DNA from: Porphyra umbilicalis
Taxonomy: Eukaryota; Rhodophyta; Bangiophyceae; Bangiales; Bangiaceae
DNA: 64,000 nt
Assembly (NCBI GenBank): GCA_002049455.2
Contig: KV918811.1
Coordinates: 186,001-250,000, forward strand
Direction of reading: 5' to 3'
Below are positions 40,869 through 51,060 of this stretch, one piece after another (position 1 is the first letter of the stretch; each line of letters opens with the position of its first letter). The notes beneath the pieces are model-generated. The model worked only from the letters and a program-made list of their open reading frames with translations, was not told the origin of the DNA and made no database searches. Position numbers and translations under genes: made by a program.

Positions 40869-42842
40869 ATGGACGGCGCGATGGCTCTGAGCGGGTGGGA
40901 GGAGGACGAGGGGGCTAACGACGACGTTACGACGTCGGTCGTAGTGACCGCTCATGTCGCTACATTGCTGGAGGCGCGACGGCGGGCACTTGCCGCAGCG
41001 CAAATCCATCGGCCGCGGTACCGGGGCTCCGTACCCGGTCGGATCCCTAACCGGCCACGCAACTTTGCGCTTGGGTTGCAGTGTATTCTACGCGATTACT
41101 TTGGCGTGGACGGCCTGCCCCCGGTTTTCGGTCGAGAGCAGTTTGAGCGGCGCTTTCGCGTTCCAATGTCGGTCTTCCTTCGGATCTACCGGGCGATCAA
41201 GGACCGCCCTTTTTGGGTGCAACGCGTCAATGCGACTGGGCAGCCGCAGGCTCATCCCCTGCAGAAGCTGGTGGCCGTGTTCCGCGTACTCGCCTATGGC
41301 GAGTCATATGACCGCGCGGACGAGTATGTGCGGTTGTCCCGATCGACCATCGCGACCGCGGTCAAGCTCTTCACTGAGTTCATGGTGGATGACTTCGGCC
41401 CACTGTACCTACGACCCCCCACGAGACGCGAGATTGAGAGCATCCTGGCGCGCAATGCTGAGCGGGGGTTACCTGGGTGTCTTGGGTCGCTTGATTGTTC
41501 GCATTGGGAGTGGTCGTCGTGCCCCAAGGCGCGTGCGGGCACGTACCAGGGTCGGGACGGGCGACGATCCATCGTCATTGAGGCTATCTGTGATGAAGAC
41601 ACGTGGATCTACCACATTTTTGCGGGGAGTCCTGGGAGTCTCAATGATATTAACGTCCTGTACCAATCGCCTATGTACATGGATGTCGTCACTGGGAAGT
41701 GGCCACCGCGTGACTTTTCGTTTACTGTCCATGGGAATACCCGCACCTTGCTGTATTACCTTGCGGACGGAATTTACCCCCGTTTTGCGTTTTTCGTGGC
41801 CCCGTACCCCAACCCCCAGACGCCTGAGCAGCGCACTTTCAATCGCCTGCAGGAGGCTCTGCGGAAGGACGTTGAGCGGCTTTTCGGCATCCTTACTGCA
41901 CGTTTTCATGTCATGCTTCACCCCTGCCGGATGTGGACAGTGCCCCGTATGGTGCTCACAACCCAGACGGTCGCGATACTCCACAACATGGTGGTGGAGG
42001 CACGCCGAGACAACCTTTTGTCTCGGTCGCGATCCACCCACTACGGGGCGGGTGGTGTGGGCGGAGCGGACGGGGCGGGTGGGGGTGGAGTGGACCCTGA
42101 CGCCACCGACGGAGCGGGCGTCGGCGGGGCCCCCGCGGGAGGAGGCGGCGGTGCGTCTGTTGGGGTTGGTGCGGCGGACGCGGTGGGCGGGGCCGACCTG
42201 GGCGCTGGAGCCGCAGATGGCGCGGGCGGCGGCGCGGCCCCCGCGGGAGGAGGCGGCGGTGCGGCTGTTGGGGTTGGTGCGGCGGACGCGGTGGGCGGGG
42301 CCGGCCTGGGCGCTGGAGCCGCAGATGGCGCGGGCGGCGGCGCGGCCCCCGCGGGAGGAGGCGGCGGTGCGGCTGTTGGGGTTGGTGCGGCGGACGCGGT
42401 GGGCGGGGCCGGCCTGGGCGCTGGAGCCGCAGATGGCGCGGGCGCCGGCGGGGGCCCTGCAGGGGACGGTGGCGGTGCGGCTCTTGGAGCGGCGGGAGAG
42501 GCGGGCGGGGCCGGCGCGGGCACTGGCGCCGCCGTCGGCGGCGGTGGGCCCGGAGGCGCCGGAGAGGGAGGGGATGAGGCGGGGGGTGCCGGGGCAGGAG
42601 GGGCCGCGGATGGAGGCGGAGCCGGTGCTGCCGCGGGGGGGCTGGCAGACCTGGGCGGTGCACCTGGCTATCCACCACCTTCAGTCGGAGCCGCCGGTGT
42701 GGCGCCCATGAGCAAATTTATGCGCATTCTGGTGGCCACCGGTGAGACCAAGTGCCGGGAGGAGCATGAAGCGCTTCGCGAGGATCTATGCGCGCACGTT
42801 TTTGCGCAGCGCGGTGACTTGCTGAGTCCGTATGTTGATTGA
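40869..42842 (+). CDS. PIF/Harbinger transposase with long Gly/Ala repeat tail
   Basis: The ATG at 40,869 gives 657 residues. The frame is open upstream but reads a repeat-rich leader. The N-terminal region is helical (GSVPGRIPNRPRNF, FERRFRVPMSVFLRIYRAI, with LSRSTIATAVKLF helix-turn-helix-like). The DDE core has GSLDCSHWEWSSCP (first Asp), GSLNDINVLYQSP (second Asp), YYLADGIYPRF, and DVERLFGILTARF (Glu) with ILHNMVVEA. After about residue 390 comes a Gly/Ala tail built of 36-residue repeats, unusual for the family. A normal charged end then follows (MRILVATGETKCREEHEALR). The core is intact and would act at TWA sites with the Myb-like partner. Confidence 0.92.
   Translation: MDGAMALSGWEEDEGANDDVTTSVVVTAHVATLLEARRRALAAAQIHRPRYRGSVPGRIPNRPRNFALGLQCILRDYFGVDGLPPVFGREQFERRFRVPMSVFLRIYRAIKDRPFWVQRVNATGQPQAHPLQKLVAVFRVLAYGESYDRADEYVRLSRSTIATAVKLFTEFMVDDFGPLYLRPPTRREIESILARNAERGLPGCLGSLDCSHWEWSSCPKARAGTYQGRDGRRSIVIEAICDEDTWIYHIFAGSPGSLNDINVLYQSPMYMDVVTGKWPPRDFSFTVHGNTRTLLYYLADGIYPRFAFFVAPYPNPQTPEQRTFNRLQEALRKDVERLFGILTARFHVMLHPCRMWTVPRMVLTTQTVAILHNMVVEARRDNLLSRSRSTHYGAGGVGGADGAGGGGVDPDATDGAGVGGAPAGGGGGASVGVGAADAVGGADLGAGAADGAGGGAAPAGGGGGAAVGVGAADAVGGAGLGAGAADGAGGGAAPAGGGGGAAVGVGAADAVGGAGLGAGAADGAGAGGGPAGDGGGAALGAAGEAGGAGAGTGAAVGGGGPGGAGEGGDEAGGAGAGGAADGGGAGAAAGGLADLGGAPGYPPPSVGAAGVAPMSKFMRILVATGETKCREEHEALREDLCAHVFAQRGDLLSPYVD
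42105..42460 (+). repeat. 108-bp in-frame tandem repeats in transposase tail
   Basis: Three near-identical 108-bp units encode 36-residue Gly/Ala-rich repeats (including APAGGGGGAAVGVGAADAVG). The length is a multiple of three, so copy-number changes keep the frame. Confidence 0.9.
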
Positions 42843-43089
42843 TGATTTTCTGTCTGTACTGTTTTCGTTACGTACTACTTTTGCGCGCCGTGAGATGCTG
42901 TGTGTGACAGTTGCCTGTGACGATGGAGTGTGGTCGTTAAATGTTTTGTTCCTACGTGTTAACCTACGTCTCATCATATTTACCACGACAACATGTCACA
43001 GGTGACGTGCTTGGGCGGCAGCGGCGACCGCCGCTTTTGACTTTGACGTGCGACGGCCGCCGCCCGGCAGCCGCCGTCGTGAGCTCTTG
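42843..43089. other. Transposase 3' flank
   Basis: Relatively AT-rich compared with its surroundings and presumably the 3' untranslated region of the transposase. No gene is seen. Confidence 0.5.
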
Positions 43090-44560
43090 GACAACGCAGC
43101 GGCCGCCGCACTCGTCAGAATTATGCGGCGGCCGCCGACAGGTGCCGTCGCGCATGCCTTTGTTGACTGGCGGCCGCAGCCGAGCACCGGCGCACCCTAC
43201 AGCTGCAAAATAGCCTGTCGTTCGCCAGCGGCGGCCGCCGCCGTGGACTTTTGCACGACGCGGCGGCCGCCGCACTGGAACTTGATGTGCGGCGGCCGCC
43301 GCCCAGCACCACCGCGCTCGCCGAAGGCAGCCGAGGATGTGGCTCGTCGGCGGCGCCCGCCGACGTGAACTCTTCGACGACGCAGCGGCCGCCGCACTCG
43401 TTTGAATTGTGCGGCGGCCGCCGACAGGTGCCGTTGCGCACTCCGCTGTTGGGTGGCGGCCGCCACCGAGCACCGGCGCAGCCGACAACAGCAGACGAGC
43501 TTGTGGTTGGTGGGCGGCGACCGCCGTCGTGGACTCTTGCACGACGCGGCGGCCGCCGTACTGGAACTTGATGTGCGGCGGCCGCCGCCGAGCGCCGAGC
43601 ACCATCGCGCTCGCCGACGGCAGCCGAGCGTGTGGTTGGTCGGCGGCGGCCGCCGTCGCGAGCTCTTCGACGACGCAGCGGCCGCCGCACTCGTCAGAAT
43701 TGTGTGGCGGCCGCTAACGTGTGCCGTCGTGCACGCCGCTGTTGGGTGGCGGCCGCCGCCGAGTACCGCCGCACTCGAATACCGCAGACGAGCTTGTGGT
43801 TGGTGGGCGGCGCCCGCCGTCGTGGACTCTTGCACGACGCGGCGGCCGCCGTACTGGAACTTGATGTGCGGCGGCCGCCGCCGAGCACCATCGCGCTCGC
43901 CGACCGCAGCCGAGCGTGTGGTTGGTCGGCGGCGGCCGCCGTCGCGAACTCTTCGACGACGCAGCGGCCGCCGCACTCGTCAGAATTGTGTGGCGGCCGC
44001 TAACATGTACCGTCGTGCACGCCGCTGTTGGGTGGCGGCCGCCGCCGAGTACCGCCGCACTCGAATACCGCAGACGAGCTTGTGGTTGGTGGGCGGCGAC
44101 CGCCGTCGTGCACTCTTGCACGACGCAGCGGCCGCCGCACCGGAACTTGATGTGCGGCGGCCGCCGCCGAGCACCTCCGCGCTCGCCGACGGAAGCCGAG
44201 GGTGTGGCTGGTCGGCGGCGGCCGCCTTCGTGAGCTTGTCGACGACGCAGCGGCCGCGGACAGGTACCGTCGCGCACGCTGTTGTTAGGCGGCGGCCGAC
44301 GCCGAGCACCGGCGCACCCTACAGCTGCAAAATAGCCTGTCGTTCGCCAGCGGCGTCCGCCGCCGTGGACTTTTGCACGACGCGGCGGCCGCCGCACTGG
44401 AACTTGATGTGCGGCGGCCGCCGCCCAGCACCACCGCGCTCGCCGAAGGCAGCCGAGGATGTGGCTCGTCGGCGGCGCCCGCCGACGTGAACTCTTCGAC
44501 GACGCAGCGGCCGCCGCACTCGTCAGAATCGTGCGGCGGCCGCCGACAGGTGCCGTTGCG
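43090..44560. repeat. ~288-bp GC-rich tandem repeats with many GCGGCCGC sites
   Basis: The landmark CAGCGGCCGCCGCACTCG recurs near 43,098, 43,384, 43,676, 43,964 and 44,506. Each unit contains several GCGGCCGC octamers. The block 44,257-44,510 is nearly identical to 43,165-43,390, showing a recent segmental copy. No real gene is seen. Confidence 0.88.
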
Positions 44561-45519
44561 CACGCCGTTGTTGGGTGGCAGCCGCCGCCGAGCACCAGCC
44601 GCCGCACTCGACCTGATGCGCGGCGGCCGCCGGCCACAGCTGCAGTCAATGATGCGGGGCGGCCGCTGGCGTGAGCCGTCGCGCACGCCGTTGTTGGGTG
44701 GCGGCGGCCGCCGATCACCGCGACTCCAGACGACGGCAAACGAGCAGGTGGTTGTTGGGCGGCGGCCGCCGTCGTGGGCACAAGTATGCCGCGGCGGCCG
44801 CCGTTCGTGACATTACGTGTGGCGGCCGCCGGCCGCAGCTCCGGCCGTTAACGCGCGGCGGCCGCCACCGTGCGCTGTCGCTCACATCGTGGCTGGGCGG
44901 TGGCAGCGGCTGAGCGCCGCCGAGCCCGGCGCACCAGGCAGGGGCTGCCAATCTCGTGGGTGCTTGGCCGCGGCCAAGCTGTGTAGAGCCCCCATTGTGC
45001 GGCCTTCACAGTGCGCCGCCAAGAACAGCGGCGGCGGAGTGAAAGCGCCCGCTCAGCGGCCACGGCACCGGCTGCCGCCGCTCCCCTCGCGAGACCACCG
45101 CCAGCGTCCCTCCCCCCCCCACTCGCACATCCCCATCGGCCTCTGCACGAGCACACGCGGGAGACAGCCGACAGCCCCAGGTATGGGCGGGTCTGCATTC
45201 AGCGTGAGAGTGAGAGGGCCGGACTAGTGTGAGCCAATCACGAGCGCCACTGTGTTTCGCACACCACCCTTCGTTCCTGTCAAATCGCGGTGGGGAGGAG
45301 GCCTCGCCGCGAGGAGAGACCGTTGGTGCATTCGTGCCACATCAGCCGCCGGTTTGACGTCGTCTCGGAGAGACGACGATTAGGCTTATTACGGACCAAT
45401 GAGAAATCAGATCGTTCTCGGCGCTAAAAAATCAGCCAACCAGGAGGCGAGAAGCAAAAGAAACGACCGCAGGCCCGCACGCACCAATCCAGCGGCCGCC
45501 GCCCCCGACTTTGGAGCAC
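44561..45519. other. GC-rich spacer between arrays
   Basis: Degenerate GCGGCCGC-containing DNA to about 44,880, then 600 bp of non-repetitive sequence with no recognisable gene. Confidence 0.5.
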
Positions 45520-47115
45520 GCCCGGAGCTTCCCAGCGCTGGCGCGGCAGCGGCGGCCGCAGACGAAACAACCGCACGCCCCCCCGCACGCAGCCGGCGGC
45601 CGCCGCCCCCGCCTCGGGCACCCGCTCGGGGCTGCCCGGCGCTAGAGCTGCAGCGGCGGCCGCAGGCGAGTACATCGCCCCCACGCCCGCGTGCACCAAC
45701 CCTGCGGCCGCCACACCGTTTTCGCGCATTCTCGGAGCTCCGCAGCGCTGGTAGGGCAGCGGCGGCCGCTGGCGAACCGACGGTGCGGCCGCGTGGACCA
45801 GTCCTGCGGCCACCGCCCGCGCCTCGGGCCCCCCCTCGGGGCAGCCATGCGACGGCGAGGCGGCGGCGGCCACTGGCGCACCGACAGCACGCCCACGCGC
45901 ACCAATCCCGCGGCCACCGCCCCCGCCTTGGGCGCACGCGCGCAGCTGCTGAGAGCTGGCAGGGCGGCGGCGGCCGCAGGCGAGGGAGCGGCACACCTGC
46001 GTGCACCAAGTCCGCGGCCGCCGCCCCCGCCTTGGGCTCACGCGCGCAGCTGCTGAGCGCTGGCGGGGCGGCGGCGGCCGCAGGCGCGGAACCGGCCCGC
46101 CTGTGCGCACCAAGGCCACGGCCGCCGCCCCCGCCTCGGGCGCACGCGCGCAGCTCCTGAGCGCTGGTGGGGCGGCGGCGGACGCAGGCGAGCAACCCCC
46201 ACACCTGCGTGCACCAAGGCCGCGGCCGCCGCCCCCGCCTTGGGCGCACGCCCTGAGCTGCCGAGCGCTGGCAGAAGGGCGGCGGCCGCAGGCGTGCAAG
46301 CCCCACGCCTGCGTGCACCAAGTCCGCGGCCGCCGCCCCCGCCTTGGGCGCACGCCCTGAGCTGCCGAGCGCTGGCGGGGTGGCGGCGGCCGCAGGCGAG
46401 TAAGCGGCACACCTGCGTGCACCAAGTCAGCGGCCGCCGCCCCAGCCTTGGGCGCACGCGCGCAGCTGCTGAGCGCTGGCGGGGCGGCGGCGGCCGCAGG
46501 CGAGGAACCGGCCCGCCTGTGCGCAGCAAGGCCACGGCCGCCGCCCCTGCCTCGGGCGCACGCGCGCAGCTCCTGAGCGCTCGTGGGGCGGCGGCGGCCG
46601 CAGGCGAGCAACCCCCACGCCTGTGTGCACCAAGGCCGCGGCCGTCGCCCCCGCCTTGGGCGCACGTCCTGGGCTGCCGAGCGCTGGCGGGGTGGCGGCG
46701 GCCGCAGGCGAGGGAGCGGCACACCTGCGTGCACCAAGTCCGCGGCCGCCGCCCCCGCCTTGGGCGCACGCGCGCAGCTGCTGAGCGCTGGCGGGGCGCC
46801 GGCGGCCGCAGGCGAGCATCCCGCACGCCTGTGCGCCCCAAGGTCACGGCCGCCGCCCCCGCCTCGGGCGCACGCGCGTTGCTCCTGAGCGCTGGCGGGG
46901 CGGCGGCGGCCGCAGGCGAGAAACCCCCACGCCTGCGTGCACCAAGGCCGCGGCCGCCGCCCCCGCCTTGGGCGCACGCCCTGAGCTGCCGAGCGCTGGC
47001 GGGGTGGCGGCGGCCGCAGGCGAGAAACCCCCACGCCTGCGTGCACCGAGTCCGCGGCCGTCGCCCCCGCCTTGGGCGCACGCGCGCAGCTGCTGAGCGC
47101 TGGCAGGGCGGCGGC
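45520..47115. repeat. 104-bp tandem array, about 15 copies
   Basis: The unit carries GAGCGCTGGCGGGG, then GGCGGCGGCCGCAGGCGAG, a CACCTGCGTGCACCAAG-type segment and CGCGGCCGCCGCCCC. For example, GCTGGCGGGG ends at 46,380, 46,484 and 46,588. Two GCGGCCGC sites per unit make this extremely dense in that octamer. Very long Ala/Arg/Pro frames run through it on both strands but reflect composition. Confidence 0.92.
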
Positions 47116-47507
47116 GGCGGCCGCTGGTGCGGCCATGCTCTGTCCTGGTGCGGCGGCCTTGTGGACCGCAAGGGCGAGCGCGCGTTGTGCGCCAGTGGAC
47201 AGGGCGAGGGTTGAGATGAGTAGGGGCCTGAGGGGTGTGTGGGTTGGGAGGCGGTGGCATCGCGCGGTGCATGATACGAGCACACAGACAAGTTGCATAG
47301 GAAAAAAAAAACCTTGCCCAACGGGGAAAAAAAAAACCATGTGTTGCTACGATGGCCCCCCCTACAGCTCTCCGAGGCACCACAGTGACACAGCAACACG
47401 AGGCAGAAAGCACAATCCCCTACAAAGCTGCACCGCCACACGCAGGGTGCACTGGGCAGCAGCAAGCAAGACAAAACAAACAGCACAGTGGGCATAGGCA
47501 TGTCGGT
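47116..47507. other. 3' flank of second Harbinger Myb-like gene
   Basis: No gene. Two A9-A10 runs near 47,300-47,340 stand out. On the - strand this is the 3' untranslated region of the Myb-like gene. Confidence 0.5.
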
Positions 47508-49238
47508 CTACTCCTCGTGTTCGGACTCACTGGATGAACGCCCACCGTTGCGCTCAAACGCTGCAATCAAATCGCTGTCAAAGCCGTCAAAGCCGCCGCC
47601 GTCAGATAGGGATTCGTCAGAGGAAGACCCGGGCGGCGGCGGCGGCGGCCGCTGCCGGCTGGCCGGCGGCGGCGTGCGGCGCGCGTCATTTGACGCCGCC
47701 ACTGCCGCCGCGGCCGCCGCCGCGGCCGCCGCCAATGAAGATTGCGCCGCACGAGCCGCGGACGCCGCAGGCGCCGCTGGCAGAGGTGAAGTCAGGTCGA
47801 CTGTCGTCTGCATCTGCTTGTTCATGGACAAGGCTGCCTGCTTGCGCTTCGTCGCCTGCGCTCGGCGGCCGCGCTGCTTGTTGGCGGTCGACGATGCGGG
47901 CGACGACGAAGGCACTTTCCCCGCCGGTGCCGCTCCGGACGTCGGCGTTGACGATGCCGCCGCTAGTGTCGGCACAGACCCAGCGGCGGCCGTCGTTGCT
48001 GCCGCCGTCGCTGCTGGTGCTGCCGCAGACGTCGGCCTCGTGGACGCGTCCGCTGTCTCCTCCACCAACGCCGGCGGCGCCACCGGTGGCGACACCGACG
48101 ACCTGGTGTCCGCCACAACCGTCACGTCCTCCTCCGCGGCCGCGTTCCCCGTCGCGGAGACGTCGTCAATGGCGGATAAGTCCGCCACGTCCCCCAACGG
48201 GGATGGCGCGACGACCTTGTCCTTGCTTGTGTCTTGTGCGTCTCCTTCAGCGGCAGCCGACGCGTCGCCCGCCTTCTCGGGCGCCTTGACCTTGATGCCT
48301 TCCGTCGCGAGCATCTTCTTGGCCTGATGAGCCCAAAAGGCAGCACCCTCAGGTGTTGTGCGCATAAAGGGAAGACTGAAGGCCATCATTGCCGTCCTCT
48401 GTGTCGTCGCGTCGCCCAGCTTCTCGACGGCGCTCGCGACGCGGCCAATGGTGCGGTCGTCGACAATGCTGTCTGCGCGGGCGCGCTTGGCCGCCTTGCT
48501 GCCAACGGGGCGACCCGCCCACGGGCCCTGCTCGTCTTCGTCGCTCTCAACCTTGTCGGCGGCCGCCGTGTTGCCCTCATCGTTGCTGGCGGCCGCCGCG
48601 TTTGCAGCGGCCGCCGGAGCGGGGTCCGCCCCGGCAGCCGCTTGCTCAGCTGCTGGTCCACCGTCGCCCGACGCGGCAGCCGCCGCCGCCCTCGCTGCGG
48701 CACGAGCCTGCGCGGTCGCCGCCTTCTTCTGGAGGGCCGCAAACGCGGCGGCCGCCGACTTGAATCGGTCCTGGTCCTTCAGCTCCTCCCAATACTGCGC
48801 CCACGGGCACGACACTTGCTTCTTCCGGCGCTTGGTCTTTTTCCCCTTGGCCACGTCGTCGGCATGGTCACCGCAGATGCGGCCGTACACGTTTGTCCCG
48901 CAGAAAATCCCCTCAGCACAGTTCACAAGATCAGCGTGTGTAGCGATGCCGGTCGGCTTGGCCAGCTTCGCTTGCACGATGCAGCTTGAAAACTCCATCA
49001 CCCAAGCGACCATCTTGGCCCACTGCTTGCGCAGCGCCTCAAAGCCGCGCTGTTCCCGCGCCGCCTTGACCCGCGCGTCCGCCTCGCCCTGCAGGATGTG
49101 CTGCCAGCCCTTGAGCACTCGGCCCCAAAACTCCTTGCCCGACTGGTCCGTCCCCCGGATTGGGTTGTTGGACTCAATGAGCCACGCCTTAATAAGCGCC
49201 ATGTTCTCAGCCACCAGCCAAGCGGCACCACGCCCCAT
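47508..49238 (-). CDS. Second Harbinger Myb/trihelix-like partner protein
   Basis: The ATG at 49,238 (MGRGAAWLVAENMALIKAWL) gives 576 residues, and the frame is open a further 14 codons upstream. The start matches the plant Harbinger partner pattern (W-x6-ALxxAWL-xxSN-x-PI-x-G), followed by GKEFWGRVLKGWQ and FEALRKQWAKMVAWVMEF. A middle segment (CPWAQYWEELKDQDRFKSAAAAF) precedes long Ala-rich, Asp/Glu-rich and Ser-rich low-complexity tracts. The C-terminus is acidic and Ser-rich. It should bind element ends and assist the transposase at 40,869-42,842, toward which it is convergent. The frame is intact. Confidence 0.82.
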   Translation of the reverse strand: MGRGAAWLVAENMALIKAWLIESNNPIRGTDQSGKEFWGRVLKGWQHILQGEADARVKAAREQRGFEALRKQWAKMVAWVMEFSSCIVQAKLAKPTGIATHADLVNCAEGIFCGTNVYGRICGDHADDVAKGKKTKRRKKQVSCPWAQYWEELKDQDRFKSAAAAFAALQKKAATAQARAAARAAAAAASGDGGPAAEQAAAGADPAPAAAANAAAASNDEGNTAAADKVESDEDEQGPWAGRPVGSKAAKRARADSIVDDRTIGRVASAVEKLGDATTQRTAMMAFSLPFMRTTPEGAAFWAHQAKKMLATEGIKVKAPEKAGDASAAAEGDAQDTSKDKVVAPSPLGDVADLSAIDDVSATGNAAAEEDVTVVADTRSSVSPPVAPPALVEETADASTRPTSAAAPAATAAATTAAAGSVPTLAAASSTPTSGAAPAGKVPSSSPASSTANKQRGRRAQATKRKQAALSMNKQMQTTVDLTSPLPAAPAASAARAAQSSLAAAAAAAAAAVAASNDARRTPPPASRQRPPPPPPGSSSDESLSDGGGFDGFDSDLIAAFERNGGRSSSESEHEE

Positions 49239-49260
49239 TGTTGCCTTACACGTCGACGAC

Positions 49261-50679
49261 CTACTTAGAGGCGCCGCCACGTCGGCGTCGAGACGATGGA
49301 TAGAGGGGGGATCGGCTGCCGCTGCAGCCTACTCTCAGCCGCTTGGATGTCGGCCGCTCGGCTGCGACGCCAGCAGCGGGGGCGCCGGCGGCCGACGCCA
49401 ACTGCGGCAGCACGTGCCTTCCGATAAGGTAGGACACGGCCGCCGCGGCGGTCTTCGATGCCACAGCCGCTCGTGCCGCGGTAGCCTGCGCTCTCTTGGC
49501 CACGCGCTTTGCCAACGCGGTGACCGCCGCCGACTCCCGGTACGCCGCCTGGGCGGTCGCCGACTCGGCTGCCGCAGTGGCGGCGGCAGCGGCCGCCTTA
49601 GCAGCTGCGGTAACCGCCGCCGCAGTAGCCTCTGCTGCTGCGGCCTGTCGGCTGGCGACGACGCGCTCCGGGCTTAGAGGGCGCTGGATCCTCCGCTTGC
49701 GCACTGCTAGTTGGGCCCACTGCTTACGCGGGGTCCACACACCAAACAGGGAAAAGGACGTGGCCGCCGGGCTTGACTCGTCTGGCAGCCCGGCGGCCGA
49801 CCCACCAGAACCAACAGCAGCTCTGTCGCACTCGCGACGCGCGGTAGTCTCGGCCGGCGCGGCTGCGGTCCACAGTCGGTCAGGAGGCCGCCGGATAACG
49901 CTGGCGGCCTCGTTGGTCAGGGGTCGGGCCGCTACGCGCTTCCCCACCTCGGAGGGCTCGGCGTGCGGCGGTCGGGCGGCGGCCCGCCCCCCCACCACTG
50001 CGGGATCGGCGGTCCGCAGCCCGGCGGAGGCCCGCCCGTCCACCTCGATGGGCTCGGCGGTCTGTGGTCGGGCGGCGGCCCGCCCGTCCATTTCGGCGGG
50101 CTGCCTGGCGGGCGGTCGGGCGGCGGCGCGCCTCCCGACCTCGGCGGGCTTGACGCGCGGCGGTCCGGCGGCCGCCCGCCCGTCCACCTTGGCGGGCTCG
50201 GCTGCCGGCGGTCGGGCGGCGGCCCGCCCGTCCACCTCGGTGGGCTCCCTTGCCGGCGTTCGGGCGGCGGCCCGCCTCCCCACCTTGGTGGGCTTGACGA
50301 GCGGTGGTCCGGCGGCCGCCCGCCCGTCCACCTTGGCGGGCTCGGCTGTCGGCGGTGGGGCGGCGGCCCGCCTCCCCACCTTGGTGGGCTTGACGAGCGG
50401 TGGTCCGGCGGCCGCCCGCCCGTCCACCTTGGCGGGCTCGGCTGTCGGCGGTCGGGCGGCGGCCGCCTCCCCACCTTGGTGGGCTTGACGAGCGGCGGTC
50501 CGGCGGCCGCCCGCCGGTCCACCTAGGCGGGATTGGCTGCCGGCGGCCGGGCGGAGGCCCGCCCGCCCACCTCGGCGGGCTTGGCTGCCGGTCGTCCGGC
50601 ACCGGCCGCCGGCCCCGGGGCGGTTTCCACGGTCTTGGTGGCGGTGGTGGGCAGCAGCACTGGCACTGGCAGTGCTCAA
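49261..50679 (-). CDS. Possible third ORF of second Harbinger element
   Basis: A 472-codon frame lies just upstream of the Myb-like gene on the same strand. It begins with 16-residue repeats (EVDGRAAARPP-like). The C-terminal 170 residues have a different, more protein-like composition: SLFGVWTPRKQWAQLAVRKR, an Ala-rich helical stretch and YLIGRHVLPQLASAAG. No start ATG is obvious near the 5' end and I recognise no domain. It could be an upstream exon of the Myb-like gene or a separate gene, or, least likely, an artefact. Confidence 0.4.
   Translation of the reverse strand: MSTASASAAAHHRHQDRGNRPGAGGRCRTTGSQARRGGRAGLRPAAGSQSRLGGPAGGRRTAARQAHQGGEAAAARPPTAEPAKVDGRAAAGPPLVKPTKVGRRAAAPPPTAEPAKVDGRAAAGPPLVKPTKVGRRAAARTPAREPTEVDGRAAARPPAAEPAKVDGRAAAGPPRVKPAEVGRRAAARPPARQPAEMDGRAAARPQTAEPIEVDGRASAGLRTADPAVVGGRAAARPPHAEPSEVGKRVAARPLTNEAASVIRRPPDRLWTAAAPAETTARRECDRAAVGSGGSAAGLPDESSPAATSFSLFGVWTPRKQWAQLAVRKRRIQRPLSPERVVASRQAAAAEATAAAVTAAAKAAAAAATAAAESATAQAAYRESAAVTALAKRVAKRAQATAARAAVASKTAAAAVSYLIGRHVLPQLASAAGAPAAGVAAERPTSKRLRVGCSGSRSPLYPSSRRRRGGASK
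49930..50610. repeat. 48-bp tandem array
   Basis: Alternating 48-bp units contain CCACCTTGGYGGGCT and GGTCGGGCGGCGGCCCGCC, about fourteen copies. Each unit is a whole number of codons. Confidence 0.88.
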
Positions 50680-50869
50680 GGTGGGGGGCGACCGCCGCCA
50701 CCCACTGCGAGATGCGTTCCCGATTCCGCTTCCGCTGCCCCCTTCGACGCTCGGTCTTGCTCGTCCACCGCATGCCGGTCATTGCTTGCGTTCCCGTGGG
50801 CTGCCGCCGCCGCCCCTTTTTATAGGTGGTGGGCAGCCCCAGATGGTCCGTCGTAACCGCCGGCGGCCG

Positions 50870-51060
50870 CCGGCAATCGCGGCCGGCAGCCGCCAGAACA
50901 CCCGTCGCCGGCGGCCGCCGGAAATCGCGGCCGGCAGCCGCCAGAACACCCGCCGCCGGCGGCCGCCGGCAATCGCGGCCGGCAGCCGCCAGAACACCCA
51001 CCGCCGGCGGCCGCCGGCAATCGCGGCCGGCAGCCGCCAGAACACCCGCCTCCGGCGACT
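50870..51060. repeat. Second 48-bp tandem array
   Basis: Four nearly identical units of AATCGCGGCCGGCAGCCGCC followed by AGAACACCC and GCCGGCGGCCGCCGG. The length equals that of the neighbouring array, but the sequence is different. Confidence 0.92.

Larger units (their letters stand above)
40869..50679. mobile_element. Second PIF/Harbinger element, termini unresolved
   Basis: A Harbinger transposase (+) and a Myb-like partner (-) converge on about 4.5 kb of GC-rich arrays, the same plan as the element at 11,983-20,117. The given span covers only the recognisable genes. The true ends lie further out, between 39,665 and 40,600 on the left and somewhere in 51,060-53,240 on the right. Confidence 0.75.

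Noticed and set aside
45424-47340. Very long Ala/Arg/Pro frames (up to 638 codons) in the 104-bp array
   Set aside because: The array is open on several frames of both strands because of its CG-only composition, and no frame shows a domain.
50870-51060. CRISPR-like regular repeats
   Set aside because: The 48-bp units are contiguous with no unique spacers, and the DNA is eukaryotic. It is a minisatellite.
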